64,000 nucleotides of DNA. It comes from Lycorma delicatula (lineage: Eukaryota > Arthropoda > Insecta > Hemiptera > Fulgoridae). The notes under the pieces are model-generated. The model saw only the letters and a list, made by a program, of their open reading frames with translations, searched no databases and was not told the origin of the DNA. Made by a program: the position numbers and the translations under genes. The stretch spans positions 33,376,520 through 33,440,519 of the forward strand of contig NC_134467.1 in the NCBI RefSeq assembly GCF_047948215.1, read 5' to 3'. This document shows positions 1 through 10,879 of the stretch, one piece after another. Each line of letters starts with the position of its first letter. The first letter of the stretch is position 1.

Positions 1-748
1 TTTGTGAGAGTCTATTTTTCAGTCACTCTGTAGTTAACTTTAATGTAAATAAAATTAAGCAGAAATTCCAGAATAATTAAATAAAATTAAACAGAAATTA
101 AAGTAGAAAATCCAAAAGTAATACGATTCTAAATGATAATTTTCAATTAGTATTAAATAATCAGATATTTCACCAAATATATTACATATATACGTATGTA
201 ATAATGTCTATTGAATAATATATACACATTTTTAAAAGTACATTCAATTTTATTTTACTAATGATTTTAATTTACTTCTGATTTTTTTTTGAATTTTTAT
301 TGTGTTATTATTGAATTAATAATTATTGTAAAAATGTTTTTTACAATCACGGGTTAATAACTATTAATAAATCAATATACTTTACTTTTTTAAAAAAAAG
401 TTAAAAAAAAGGAGATGAAGTCTGATTAGAATCGATGTGCCTTTACCTTGTAAAATGCAAATATTTCATTAATCAAATTTTGATTTAACTATAACTCTGG
501 AACCAAAATAAGTATCGCTTATAATATTTTGTTGAAAAGCTCTCAATGAAGGCTTATTACTGCAGTTAATAAAAAGTCCAAAATCCAAATTTTTGGGGAT
601 TTTGGGCTTTTTGGACATTTTTGGTTCAGTCGATTGCAATCAAAAGAAGAGGTGTGCAACGAGGTGTTACAGCAGTTATAAATCCAAAATTTCAACATCT
701 TACGGCTAATTGTTTTTGAATTATACGAGATACATACGTACAGACGTC
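1..748 (-). repeat. Family A repeat, copy 1 (minus orientation)
   Basis: Non-coding interspersed repeat recognised by internal homology. Read on the minus strand it has the same order of landmarks as the copy at 36654-37550: a CTTCCTTGTACGAAG palindromic end (missing here), the phrase for 'tttcggcgtgacgtctgtacg', 'ggttccagagttatag', a box B-like 'cggttcgaatc', and a long AT tail ending in '(t)attgtgactga..'. The palindromic end is lost because foldback element FB1 begins at about 749, right after the 'cagacgtc' landmark. No coding capacity; the short ORFs inside it are chance. Confidence 0.75.
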
Positions 749-1715
749 TATACAAAATATAGTACAGTCAATTTGTTATCAAAATATATTTGAAAATATC
801 AGGCTATATTTGAAAATCTTTACCTATCGATTGATCTTTTGTCCATGCGTTAGGGGTGATGAGGGAAGCTTAACTTCAGATTATTAATATCCCCTTCCCA
901 TAGATTTTTTAAAAACTCAAAAAATTTTTGTAATGCGTTTTTCTCTGAATCTATGCATTTTAGAGAAATGTTTAACAAACAAAAAATGTAGAGGACATTC
1001 TCCTCTACAATTAATGTTTTTAAAATTATAATTTGAAATTGAAATACTAGGTGGCGCTGAATTTGTAAAAAACGTGTTTTTACACCGGAAAAAATTGTTT
1101 TTCGTCTGTATTGCATTTAAAAAAATTGATAACCTCAAAAAAACAAACAACTTTTATTCAAACAATTTTCTTGTACGACTTAGCATTCCAGAGTTATAGC
1201 GGTAAAATGGCAACGCAGAGGTCCTATTGTTACTGTAGCCGGGGAGATTGGCATTGTTCAGCGACTAGACCGACACGTGCCCAATTCACAACATTTTCAC
1301 ACTTTCACAAGCTACAGCTCCAAAACGGTAAGTCGTACAAGAAAATTGTTTGAATAAAAGTTGTCTGTTTTTTTTAGATTAACAACTTTTCCAAATGCAA
1401 TACAGACGAAAAACACGTTTTTTACAAATTCAACGCCACCTAGTATTTCAATTTCAAATTATACGGCATCACTTCAAACACATTAATTGTAGAGGAGAAT
1501 TTCCTCTATATTTTTTGTTTGAAAAACTTTTCTCTAAAATGCACAGATTCAGAGAAAAACGCATTTCAAACTTTTTTGAGTTTTTCAAAAATCTATGGGA
1601 GGGGGCATGTTATAAATCTGGAGTTAAGCTTCCCTCATCGCCCCTAGCATATGGAAAAAACATCAGTCGGTAGGTAAGGATTTTCAAATAAAAATACAAA
1701 TTGACTCTACTAATA
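749..1715. mobile_element. Foldback element FB1, copy 1
   Basis: A near-palindromic unit. The left arm (about 790-1110) and the right arm (about 1395-1700) are inverted copies of each other: both contain the 'ggtgatgagggaagcttaac' block, a 'tagaggac/aattctcctcta' block and 'aaatactaggtggcg'. The central 280 bp is itself partly inverted around a GC-richer core with 'ttcttgtacgactta' at both edges. No transposase is encoded, and the translated arms are chance ORFs that look alike only because the DNA is duplicated. It behaves like a non-autonomous foldback DNA element; a second copy lies inverted at about 16540-17545. Confidence 0.8.
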
Positions 1716-2015
1716 TGATATGATTCCTTTGTCGAATCACGAAATATAAATTTTTATTTAAACAAAAAACAAAAATTTGCGGGTAAAATAAAACTAGATG
1801 AAAAAATTTCCATTTATTTATAAGAAAATTTATGTTCATTTTGATAAGTAAAATCAAAAACGAATAGCAGTTTTTTTTTGTTTTTTTGATGTATGAAAAT
1901 TATCAAGTCTTACCGGGATTCGAAACCGGGTCATTCAGGATGTCACTACTAAAAATTAATAAAAAAAAAAAAACAATACTAAGACGCAATCGTAGAGAAA
2001 AAGAATCTAATTTGG
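1716..2015. repeat. AT-rich link with a tRNA-like box B
   Basis: Sequence between FB1 and the next family A copy. It is present in inverted form at about 16270-16540, so it belongs to the same repeated block. Near 1912-1945 the minus strand contains 'ggtttcgaatcccggtaag', a good RNA polymerase III box B-like sequence, but no convincing box A is visible. No coding potential. Confidence 0.5.
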
Positions 2016-2655
2016 ACACTACTTGACTTCTTTGTACGGCTATTAAATAACATATACACATTTTTTTTTTTTTTAATGAAAAGTACATAAAATTTATTTC
2101 ATAATTAACTACTGATGTTTTTTAATATTTTTTTTTTTAATAATCAGAGATTAATAATTATTAATAAATCAGTATATCTAAATTAAAAAAAAAGAAGGAA
2201 ATTAGGTCTGATTCGAACCGATGTGCCTTCCCCTGAAATCCAAATATTTCATTAATTAAAATTTCATTTGGCTATAACTCTGGAACCAATAAAAATAAGT
2301 ACTACTTACGATATATCCTTAAAAGGATCTCACTGAGGGCTTATTACTGCAGTTAAGAAAAAGTCCAAAATCCAATTTTTTTTATAAGTTTCAGCTTTTT
2401 TGGACATTTTTGGTTCAGTCGATTGCAATCAAAAGAATAGGAGTGCAACGAGTTGTTACAGCAGTTCTAAATCCAAAATTTCAACATCTTACGGCTAATT
2501 GTTTTTGAATTATACGAGATACAAACGTACAGACGTGTCACGCCGAAATTTGTCAAAATGGATTCAGAAATGGTCAAAATGGATATTTCCGTTGAAATCT
2601 GAAAACTGAAATTTTTCGCAATCACAGTACTTCTTTTACTTCGTACAAGTAAAAA
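2016..2655 (-). repeat. Family A repeat, copy 2 (minus orientation)
   Basis: Same landmarks as other family A copies, in order on the minus strand: 'acttcgtacaag' end near 2640-2650, 'cggaaatatcca', 'cgattgcaatc', 'actctggaacc', box B-like 'cggttcgaatcagac', AT-rich tail. It is the counterpart of the plus-oriented copy at 15628-16260. Confidence 0.75.
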
Positions 2656-2984
2656 AAAAAAAACATTAAATTTTTCGACTGTGGATTCTAATCCAAGGTC
2701 ACTTCATTCCAAGTATTTTCTACAAAATTAAAAAAATTAGAATTTACAAAAAGAAAAATAAATTATATAAATTTTTCCAGTAATTTTTGGAGCTGAAAAG
2801 TAACAGTTATATTTTGATATTCTAATTAAACTGAAATTGATATATCAAGATTAAAAAAATTTTGAAAATAAAAAATAAAAATATACAAAATCTTTCAAGA
2901 GGAATGTAACAAAACAAAAGGACATGTTCTAGTTGTGAAAATAAAGAAGAATATTTGTGCAAAAAAATCAAAAGTATAAAAATC
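2656..2984. other. AT-rich sequence without recognisable content
   Basis: About 330 bp of AT-rich sequence with poly-A runs. I see no ORF, RNA gene or repeat landmark shared with the rest of the window. Confidence 0.5.
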
Positions 2985-3235
2985 GTTCAACAACACTAAA
3001 ATTGTTTCAATTAGAATACTGAAACTTTCAGGATGAGGTAATGGTCAACTACTTTACTTTTTGACGAGAAATAGAATTTCGATCCATTTTTGTGGGTGGC
3101 CTAGGGGTTGTAACTCAAATATATTGAATGATAACATCTTTTGAGTGATACGTCATTTTAAAGATCCTTCAAGACACGAAAAGTGGTACAAATAGAAAGC
3201 TTATACAATGTCTGTATCCAAAATATTGGCAGATG
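2985..3235 (+). repeat. Family E repeat, copy 1
   Basis: Shares a run of blocks ('ggtcaactactttac', 'gacgagaaatagaatttc', 'gggtggc', 'aactcaaatat') with the minus strand of about 15180-15370. Two copies only in this window. Non-coding; likely the edge of a diverged transposon. Confidence 0.55.
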
Positions 3236-3243
3236 AATTTTAG

Positions 3244-3370
3244 CCAAGCGGGCTAGTCTAGTGGTTAACACGTCATTACAAATAAGCTGTTTTGGAGTCG
3301 ATAGTTCTAAGGTTCAAATCCTAGAACCGATTTGAATACTGGATCGTGTATACCGATGATGTTTAGTGGA
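3244..3370 (+). mobile_element. SINE1 copy a, 5' (tRNA-like) half
   Basis: tRNA-derived head with a box A-like 'gctagtctagtggttaac' and a box B-like 'ggttcaaatcct', followed by the family-specific 'tttgaatac.ggatcgtg.ata' body. The element is interrupted at 3370 by the R1-like LINE; its remainder resumes at 5242. The last 12 bases (3359-3370) are the LINE target-site duplication. Confidence 0.85.
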
Positions 3371-5229
3371 TTTTTTTTTTCTCAGCTCCCCTGGGCCGGA
3401 CCGACTTGTTGGTATTACGCCGCCCAGGGGAGTGTCTTTAAACTCAAATAGGCCTCCCCACCTACCGGCTATATACCGGCAAGGCAGGTCGGCCTACCGG
3501 TTAGCTCTTTTTGAGAGTTCTTTATCAATATTGCCCCCTTGGGGACCCAAAAGGGCAATACTAATACACCACATTATTACACCACGCCAGACCCAGTTCG
3601 CCGCGACGCGGTACCGGGTCCCTTCAGTATTCAGTGTGCTGTTGCCTGACTGTTACCCGTGGAGTCCTTGGTGGCTCATCAGTGCCAACACACCGCAGCA
3701 TGCTGGACCTCACCAGCAAGGCTGTCCACCCAGTCCTATTCTAGCCAACACCTTTCTTCTCTCATCGGAGTATTTCTGTAGAACAACTTGTCTAACAAAA
3801 CTAGCAAAATTATTCCAGTTTGACTCGCTTCTTAGCATGTAGTCTATTGTTGTCTCTGGAGTTATACCTGTGAGTGCCTTACTATGTCTAAGTGTGTCCC
3901 ACCTATTGCACTCAAAAAAGGTGTGCTCAGCATCATCTATCTCGTTGCAGTAGTTGCAAATTGGCTCTTCTCTCTTGCCTATTTTGTGCAGGTAGTTATT
4001 GAAGGAACCATGTCCTGTAAAAAACTGCGATAGGTGAAGATCAACCTCACCAAATCTTCTCGACAACCATGGCTTGATGTTGGGGATGAGGGTTCTCGTC
4101 CATCGACTCACAGCTTCCTGCGACCATCTTTCCTGCCAGATATTATAAACGGCATCCCTGACCTCTTGTTCTGGCTTGCCTTGTGCCCTCTCCACCCTCT
4201 TTTTTGCGATTAGGTCAATAGGAGGTGTACCCGATAACACGCACAGGGCGGCATAGGACACTGTCCTGTATGCGGACACAACACCTAGGAGCACACACCT
4301 GTGCGTCCTCGCCAGTCTCTCTTTGTTGCGCCTGATGGCGATAGAGCGCCACCAGGCCGGAACGGCATACATAAGCGAAGACACGACGGTGGTCGCCAGT
4401 AAACGGCGCTTTGAGGCCCGAGGGGCATTCTGCGATGACATAATGATGTTTAGATTTTTTATCATCCTTTCTGCCTTGTTGCATACGTTGACTATGTGCT
4501 CGGTGTATCTACCGTTTTTCTGGAGGATAACTCCTAAGTACTTGATGTTATTCGCTTCTTCTATAGCATAACCGTTGATGGAAATATTGAACGGTTCTAG
4601 CACTCTTCTACCCGTAAAGGCAATACACCGGCATTTTTCCGTAGACAGTTGCAGACCCCTGGACCTCAACCGCTCCTGTATAGTGTCGATGGACGCATAC
4701 ACCCTCTCCCGTACCTCCAAGACCGTCCTTCCCTCTACGAGGACTGCAAGGTCATCTGCATAAGCCAGGACCTGGACGCCGACAGGAAACTCCTTCTGAA
4801 GGAGTTCATCTATAATCACCAGCCACAACAACGGCCCCAGAACAGAGCCCTGCGGAACTCCACCGTGCATTTGAAAATGTACTGTTTCTTCCTGTGCTTC
4901 CACCAGACATCCTCTGTTGGACAAATAACATTCAATTTGCCTACGCAGGTACGGGCTGAGGCCCCTAGCCGCAATTGCGTCATTAATATGACCCCAACCA
5001 ATAGCCCCGAACGCGTTTTTTATGTCTAGTGATAGCATCAGTGGAATTCTCCTGGTTCGCCAAGTGCCTCTCTTCACCTCATCGCCCATCCCGAAATTCG
5101 GCAGATAGCCTGCACGGTGGATCGCCCCAGCATAAACCCGTACTGGTTAGGACTGATTCCGGCTCCCTCTTCTAGTTCTTTGATGATGCGGCGAGCCAGC
5201 ATCTTTTCTACTAGCTTCCCCATCATGTT
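3371..5229 (-). mobile_element. R1-like non-LTR retrotransposon, 5'-truncated
   Basis: A LINE inserted on the minus strand. Its 3' end is a short poly(A) (seen as T10 at 3371-3380). The 12-base duplication ATGTTTAGTGGA flanks it exactly at 3359-3370 and 5230-5241. The 5' end is truncated inside the reverse transcriptase domain. The 3' UTR (3381-3709) carries the GC-rich module 'gtcggaccggcccaggggag' and 'ccggtaggtgg', also found in the copies at 61561-61907 and 21820-22265. Inserted into SINE1 copy a, so it is younger than that SINE. Confidence 0.9.
3710..5226 (-). pseudogene. R1-like reverse transcriptase, 5'-truncated and frameshifted
   Basis: Encodes the RT that would copy LINE RNA into the genome by target-primed reverse transcription. 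Translation begins in the RT finger region (MMGKLVEKML..SPNQYGFMLGRSTVQAI, 5226 down to about 5100). A frameshift near 5090 moves it into the 459-codon frame 5089-3710. Motifs in that frame: SLDIKNAF, then GVPQGSVLGPLLW, then YADDLAVLVEG with the catalytic YADD at 4751-4762. The C-terminal part carries a Cys-Cys-His-Cys pattern (CNYC..EHTFFEC), as in R1-group ORF2 proteins. The endonuclease domain and ORF1 are absent, so the copy is dead. The R1/LOA-type assignment rests on motif style, not on a search. Confidence 0.88.
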
Positions 5230-5384
5230 ATGTTTAGTGGATGGGTTTCAATTAACCACACTTCTCAGGAGTGGTCGACCCTAGACTGTACAAGACTATA
5301 CTTCATTCACATTCCCATCATCCTCATTCATTCTTTGAAGTGTACGTTACGGTGGTTCCAGTAGGTAAACAGAAGAAAAAAAAA
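5230..5384 (+). mobile_element. SINE1 copy a, 3' half
   Basis: Continuation of the SINE after the LINE: 'gggtttcaattaaccaca', 'ctcaggagtggtcgacc', 'tgtacaagactat', 'catcctcattcattc', ending in an A-rich tail. Joining it to 3244-3370 across one copy of the duplication restores a typical SINE1 of about 270 bp. Confidence 0.85.
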
Positions 5385-6412
5385 ATCTGATATGGAAACC
5401 ATAAGACTTCTATTAATTTAGACGCCTATTAAATTACATATACACTTTTTTCTAAAATAAAAGTACATTAAATATTATTTCATTAATAACTGATATTTTA
5501 AAATTTTTTTTTTTGTTATTATTGAATTATTATTCATCGTATAATTTTTTTTTTAAATTAGAGGTTAAAATTTTAATAAATCAATATATTTAGTTTTAAA
5601 AAAATAAATAAAGTTAAAAAAAAGGAGAAGAAGTCTAATAAAACCAATGAACCTTTCTCTAAGATCCAAATATATAATTAATTAAAATTTTATTTGGCTA
5701 TAACGCTGGGACCAATGAAAATAAGTATATGATGATATATATATATTGTTACATATATGATATATTGTTGAAAAGTTCTCAATGAGTACTTATTAAGAAA
5801 AAATAAAAAATTCAAATTTTTTTAAGTTTCGGCTTTTTTGATCACATTTGGTCCACTCGATTGCAATCAAAACTGGAAATGCACAACTAAATGTTAAAAC
5901 AGTCCTAAATCTAAAATTTCAACATTCTACGGCTAATAGATTTTGAGTTATACATACGTACGAATAGACCTCACGCCAAAAACCCACCGGGTTGGTCTAG
6001 TGGTGAACGCGTCTTCCCAAATCAGCTGATTTGGAAGTCCAGAGTTCAAGCGTTCAAGTCCTAGTAAAGCCAGTTATTTTTACACGGATTTGAATACTAG
6101 ATCGTGGATACCGGTATTCTTTGGTGGTTGGGCTTCAATTAACCACAATTCTCAGGAATGGTCGAACTGAGAATGTACAAGATTTACACTTCATTTACAC
6201 TCATACATATCATCCTCATTCATCCTCTGAAGAATTATCTAAACGGTAGTTACCGGAGGCTAAACAGGAAAGAGAAAGAGAAGACCTCACGCCGAAACCA
6301 GTCAAAATTGATTCAGGGATGGCCAAAATGTATATTTTCGTTGAAATCTCAAAACCGAAATTTTTCCCGATCACATAACTTCCTTTATTTCATAATATGA
6401 AGTAAAAATTAT
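5385..6412 (-). repeat. Family A repeat, copy 3, split by a SINE
   Basis: Minus-oriented family A. The AT tail and box B region (weak here) lie at 5385-5700, 'cgattgcaatc' at about 5857, and the copy resumes after the SINE at 6281 with 'gacctcacgccgaaac' through the 'acttcctttatttc' end near 6400. The inserted SINE1 copy b separates the two parts. Confidence 0.75.
5978..6280 (+). mobile_element. SINE1 copy b
   Basis: Full-length tRNA-derived SINE: head 'gttggtctagtggtgaacgc' (box A-like), 'cgttcaagtcctagt' (box B-like), shared body, and an A/G-rich tail 'aggaaagagaaagag'. Flanked by the 12-base target duplication AGACCTCACGCC at 5966-5977 and 6281-6292, which lies inside family A copy 3. Confidence 0.92.
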
Positions 6413-6439
6413 TATAAAATATAATTGTATATATACAGA

Positions 6440-7080
6440 AATTGCATATATATATATATATATATATATATAGATTAAATGAACACAATTGAAAGTTTAA
6501 TAAAACATTAACAAAATGAAGAGTGCGGAACTTCATGAAATTTAACCTTTCCCCCATTTTAAGTTACTCCTCTTTCCCCTTCAACCTTCCCCATTTTCAT
6601 TTTTACTCCATTCTTTTCCCTCATTTTCCGCTTTTCCATTACCCCATTTTTACTTCCCATATTTCCATTTTCCCCAATAACTCTTTCACCCTTCCTCTTT
6701 TTTCTCCTGTCCCCTTTTTTACTTTTCTTTTTTATCCTTTCCCATTTTCATTTCCTTTTCCCCCTTTTCCATTTTTCCTTTCTTCCTTTTTCCCCGCGCG
6801 TAAATCGGTCCAGTAGTTTATTAGTCTATAGCGGATATACATATCGGAAACATTGAAATTGAATCGTAAAATATTTAGTATACCGTGTGTTGCTTTTACG
6901 TTAACAGATATCACTGTTTTTAAAAAAGTAGGTTTTTACCTTTAACAGGTGTGACATCTTAGGTATATAAATAGTAAGTATATAAAAACACGCGCGTATT
7001 CCAATGCAACGTTGTGTCAAAATTTCAATCCAATCGGTGAAAAACTTTCGGAGATTTAAGATTTTCAACAAACGAACATT

Positions 7081-7120
<40 letters not shown>
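6440..7120 (-). repeat. Family B repeat, copy 1, bounded by (TA)n
   Basis: Minus-oriented copy of a roughly 700-bp repeat. On the minus strand it starts after (TA)n at 7083-7120 with 'gttcgtttgttgaaaatc', continues through 'cttcaccgattggattg', 'gacaggt' and 'actggaccgatttacgcg', then a purine-only tract (seen as CT-rich 6545-6795), and ends at (TA)n 6447-6472. Apparent ORFs across the pyrimidine tract are low complexity. Confidence 0.75.
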
Positions 7121-7122
<2 letters not shown>

Positions 7123-7127
<5 letters not shown>

Positions 7128-8446
7128 TTTCCCATATAAAACGTAGCCCATCAATCACTGATTCATGAAATTTAAAAAGTCAAGCTTACTCCCCTACTCG
7201 TTACTGAAATGGACTCGTCCAATAACTGAACATCACGGCGACGCAGTAGAACACTACCGATAGTAACAACAATGCAATCATAACGTTCAGTGTATTGCTA
7301 GATACAAGATGGTGTTTTCGTTAGATGAACGTGTTTTCATTGTCGAGTCAGTACGAAATCAGTGGTTGTAGTGCAAGATTTGTTTCACCATAAGTACCCA
7401 GATAAACCAGCTCCTAACAAAACATCAGTATTAAGGATAGTCGCAAAATTTAGAGAGACCGGTTCTGTTAATAACAAGGAACACAAAAGATCTGCGTCAG
7501 TGTTGAATGCAGATACAGTCACTGAAATCAAAGACCGATTACTCGCCTCGCCAAATAAATCGATCAGACGTTGGTCTGCTGAAATTAATTTGTCTAAATC
7601 AACTGTTCATCGGGCGACCAAACAATTACAATTACGACCTTATCGCATTCAAACGATTCATCAACTTCTTGTGCCCAACAAAGAAAAACGGCTACAATAT
7701 CGTCAACGGTTCCGTCGATTTCTGCGTGAGAGAATTAATGTTATGGATTAGTTATTTTTCACAAATGAAGCACGGTTTCATTTGGATGGTTACGTAAACA
7801 GCCAAAACAGTAGAATTTGGAGCGCTGAAAATCCCCCGCGTTTATCACGAAAAACAATTACACCCGCAGAAGTCGGGCGTGTGGTGTGCAATATCGCGGA
7901 AGAAAATAATCGGTCCTATTTTTTTCGAGTACACCATTAATGCAGAACGATATCAGGATATTTTATTTTTATGTTCATCGCACTCTTGGTAGAGTAAAAC
8001 AGATACTGCTGGCTACAACATGTCGGTGCGACATAGCACTACGCAGGTTCAACTTCTGATTTCGTTGAGGAATTCTTCGGTAATCGTGTTATCGGTCGAG
8101 GCTTGTGGCCACCATGATCTCCAGATTTGACTGCGGCGGACTTTTTTCTACGGGGTTACCACAAAGAAAAAGCCTACAGCAACAAACCACGAACACTTGA
8201 ACGATTCAAAGTCAATATTGAACAAGCTGTATTACATATCCGGCCAATAAAAAAAAAAAGTTGCAAGAAACGCTGTAAAAAGAATTGAAGCTTGTATTGA
8301 AGAAGATGCCGACCACTTCCAACATTTACTCTAAATTTAAAGTAATGGATGGTAATAATAAAAAAATTTCATTTACATTTACGCATGCCTTTTTATTATT
8401 TCAATACCTACCAATATAAGGTTGGGTTGCGTTTTATATGGGACAC

Positions 8447-8450
<4 letters not shown>
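7123..8450 (+). mobile_element. Tc1/mariner-superfamily transposon, copy 1
   Basis: A 1328-bp element with terminal inverted repeats: left 'cagtttcccatataaaacg' and right (reverse complement) 'cagagtgtcccatataaaacg', about 27 bp with mismatches. It is flanked by TA dinucleotides (7121-7122 and 8451-8452), the target duplication expected of this superfamily. Both flanks are TA microsatellites. Its sister copy is at 33068-34400. Confidence 0.9.
7309..8334 (+). pseudogene. Tc1/mariner-type transposase pseudogene (copy 1)
   Basis: Would encode the cut-and-paste transposase that binds the inverted repeats. It starts MVFSLDERVFIVES at 7309; a small deletion then shifts into the frame from 7362 (VVVQDLFHHKYPDKPAP..., helix-turn-helix region, through about 7750). 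Downstream matches continue in several frames: FTNEARFHLDGYVNSQN, then SPDLTAADFFLRGY near 8130. Catalytic positions are lost: the Asp usual before 'EA/ARF' is Asn, and the Asp in the 'QHDG' motif seen in copy 2 is Val here. Several stops and frameshifts. Clearly inactive. Confidence 0.88.

Positions 8451-8502
<52 letters not shown>
8451..8502. repeat. (TA)n microsatellite
   Basis: About 52 bp of TA dinucleotides directly abutting the right end of mariner copy 1. Confidence 0.95.
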
Positions 8503-8505
<3 letters not shown>

Positions 8506-8509
8506 CTAC

Positions 8510-8705
8510 CTTCCTCAATTATTATCTGTTTAATATAATCCAATGCTTGTTTTCCTTTAAAGTTTTAACTGCTTTCAAGATTCTGTCACAACATTCCTCT
8601 CCTATTTGTTTTAATATCTTTTCATTTTGTACTTCACAAAGCAAGCTAATTTTCAACATCCTTCTGTAACATCAATGCAGATCATATTTCAAAGGCAGCC
8701 TGGAC
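8510..8705 (-). pseudogene. Diverged LINE ORF2 C-terminal fragment
   Basis: Read on the minus strand the sequence gives CYRRMLKISLLCEVQNEKIL, then KQIGEECCDRILKAV. This lines up with the C-terminal block of the RTE-like LINEs at 46530-46640 (CYRRILKIRCVDKVTNEEVL, RQIDEERSIWKNIV). It is much more diverged than the other four copies, has stops nearby, and lacks RT motifs. Either an old copy of the same family or a related family. Confidence 0.5.
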
Positions 8706-8947
8706 TCATTAATTTCCTTTTTACTTTTAATTCACACTATGTTTAACTATCAAAAAATTTTATTACTTTATGTAATGTAATAAAAAGTAATAATTAGAAT
8801 ATTAATAACGTATAAAATAATTTTCATGTATTAAATTATTTAGATTAATTTTTTTTTTTATACAAATAACTAACTGAAGTTTCTTAACGTTGATTAAAAA
8901 AAAAAAAAAGTATTACATTTCACCTGATGATGGTAGTGTTTGTAATA

Positions 8948-9645
8948 CATTTTTATTTCCTTGTACGAAGTAAAAGAAAGTATTGTGATCGCGAAAAATT
9001 TCGGATATCTGATTTCAACGGAAATATCCATTTTGACGATCCCTGATTCCATTTTGAGTAGTTTCGGTGTGACGTCTGTACGTTGTATGTATCTCGCATA
9101 ACTCAAAAACAATTTAGCCGTAGGGTGTTGAAATTTTAGTTTTAGGATTGTTATAACATCTAGTTGTGCACCTTCCCTTTTGATCGCAATCAACTGGACA
9201 AAAAGTGTCCAAAAAAGCCTAAATTCCAATAAAATTTGCATTAAAAAAATTTTTTTTAACTGGAGTAATAAGCCCTTATTGAGAGCTTTTCTACGATATA
9301 CATAAATGGTACTTATTTTTACTGATTCCAGAGTTATAGCCAAATAAATTTTTAATTAATAAAATATGTTGATCTTACAAGGAGAAGGGACATCGGTTCG
9401 AATCTGACTTCATTTCCGACTTTTTTTTTAAAATTTAAATTTATTGATTTATTAATAATTATTAACCACTGATAGTAAAATAGTTTTACAATAAATGATA
9501 ATTCAATAATAGAAATAAAAAAAAATATATGAAAAAAAATCAGAAGTTATTATTGAAATAAAATCTTATGTACTTTTAAAAATGTGCATATGTAATTTAA
9601 TGGGCATACAAAGAAGTCATATGGTGTCTGCATCAGATTTTTATT
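8948..9645 (+). repeat. Family A repeat, copy 4
   Basis: Plus-oriented. Begins with the palindromic end 'ttccttgtacgaagtaaaag', then 'gtgatcgcgaaaaatttcgg', 'acgtctgtacg', 'gattccagagttatagcc', box B-like 'catcggttcgaatctgac', and the AT tail ending near 'gcatacaaagaagtcat'. Non-coding. Confidence 0.8.
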
Positions 9646-9775
9646 TAAAAAAAAAATTAAATAATAAAAAAATTTAAATATAATATTTCTGCCAAAATTA
9701 TTACAAAAACTATTTAAATGTATAGAATCATTTAAAAAAAATGGAATCTGATTCATATTTCATAATTTAAAGTTA

Positions 9776-10076
9776 CTTTTTTCCTTTTTGCTGTTTAGCC
9801 CCCGGTAATTACCTGTCAGATATGAGGATGAAATGAGGAAGATATGTAATGAATGTGAATGAAGTGTAGACTTGTACAGTCTCAAGTTCGTCCATTCCTG
9901 AGATGTGTGGTTAATTGAAACCCAACCACCAAAGAACACTGGTATCCACCATCTAGTATTCAAATTCGTGTAAAAATAACAGACTTTACTAAGACTTGAC
10001 CGCTGGATCTCTCGACTTCCAAATCAACTGATTTGGGAAGACGCGTTCACCACTAGACCAACCCGGTGGGTTAAAA
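9776..10076 (-). mobile_element. SINE1 copy c
   Basis: Minus-oriented. The tRNA-like head is at the right (accaacccggtgggtt complement near 10060-10072), box B near 10000-10010, A-rich tail at the left. Similar flanking sequences 'ttaaagttact' (about 9768) and 'ttaagttact' (about 10079) look like the target-site duplication. Confidence 0.85.
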
Positions 10077-10320
10077 CTTAAGTTACTAGGAGGTAGACAC
10101 AAATGCGGTTCTTCATAATTACGAAATTATTAGACTTTAATGATTGTACTATTAGCTCTTAGGTAATAATAAGATGTTATTCCATCTTGATGAAACAATA
10201 AATTATCTAATTGTTGTCCAAAATTTTCCTGGTATTTGCTAAAATCCTATTACCTAATACGCTTTAATAAACATCTCCTGGTAATATTTCTTTGTGTGTT
10301 TTTGTAATTTTGCAAATTTC
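10077..10320. other. AT-rich sequence, nothing recognised
   Basis: No ORF, inverted repeat or repeat landmark seen. Confidence 0.5.
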
Positions 10321-10324
10321 TTAT

Positions 10325-10476
10325 TTTTTTTACCTCCGAGATCACCGTTAGGTATTACTTAAGAGGATGAGATGAATAAAAATTTTTGTAGAGTATGAAA
10401 ATGCCATGCCTGACCGGGATTCGAACCTGGGACTTCTGGATGAAAGGCCGAGACACTGCCATGGTGGCCGGCAAGA
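10325..10476 (-). mobile_element. SINE2 (tRNA-Glu-type) copy a
   Basis: Minus strand reads as a tRNA-Glu-like head: box A-like 'gccatggcagtgtctcggcc', an anticodon-loop equivalent around 'ctttcatcc', box B 'aggttcgaatcccgg', then 'tcaggcatggcatttt' and a tail 'cctcggaggta'. The acceptor stem is not preserved, so this is a SINE, not a tRNA gene. Confidence 0.8.
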
Positions 10477-10524
10477 TGGAAAATGTATAAGTTTACTATA
10501 CCTTAATTTTTTTTTTTTTGTTTA

Positions 10525-10674
10525 ACCTCCGGGTCCACCGTTATGCATGCTTCAGAAGATGAGATTGAATGCTTTGTAGCATGTGTGAAAAATGCCATGC
10601 CTGACCAGGATTCGAACCCGGTACCTTTCGATGAAAGGCCGAGACGCTACCACTCGTGCCACGAAGGTCGGGAA
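10525..10674 (-). mobile_element. SINE2 copy b
   Basis: Same layout as the neighbouring copy: minus-strand 'gcacgagtggtagcgtctcgg', box B 'gggttcgaatcctgg', 'tcaggcatggcattttt', and a 3' end 'ggacccggaggttaaac' with a poly(A) tail (T run at 10508-10519). Confidence 0.85.
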
Positions 10675-10879
10675 CTAACATTGTTTGTTTTAACGTAATA
10701 TAGATCGCATTTTTATAAAATAACAGTTGATTTACTATTTTAAATTTGTAATACATTTTTTCATATTTCACAATTTGTTAAATTGTTTAAATGTTTTTCA
10801 AGATTTATTATATTAAGTGATTTAGGACCAAAAATATTTAAATAAAGTTAAAAATTAAATTTTATTATTTAATGACATG

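Noticed and set aside
850..1673. Similar 80-100 codon ORFs starting MQYRRKT in FB1 copies
   Set aside because: They occur on opposite strands of the two inverted arms and simply reflect the palindrome; frames are not preserved between arms.
3366..3842. 158-codon plus-strand ORF and other plus-strand ORFs at 4323-5029
   Set aside because: Shadows of the R1-like LINE coding region and 3' UTR on the minus strand.
9550..9756. AT-rich ORFs such as 9550-9756, 26316-26531, 32236-32764, 37929-38126
   Set aside because: Phe/Ile/Leu/Asn/Lys-dominated translations of AT-rich DNA with no motif or conservation.
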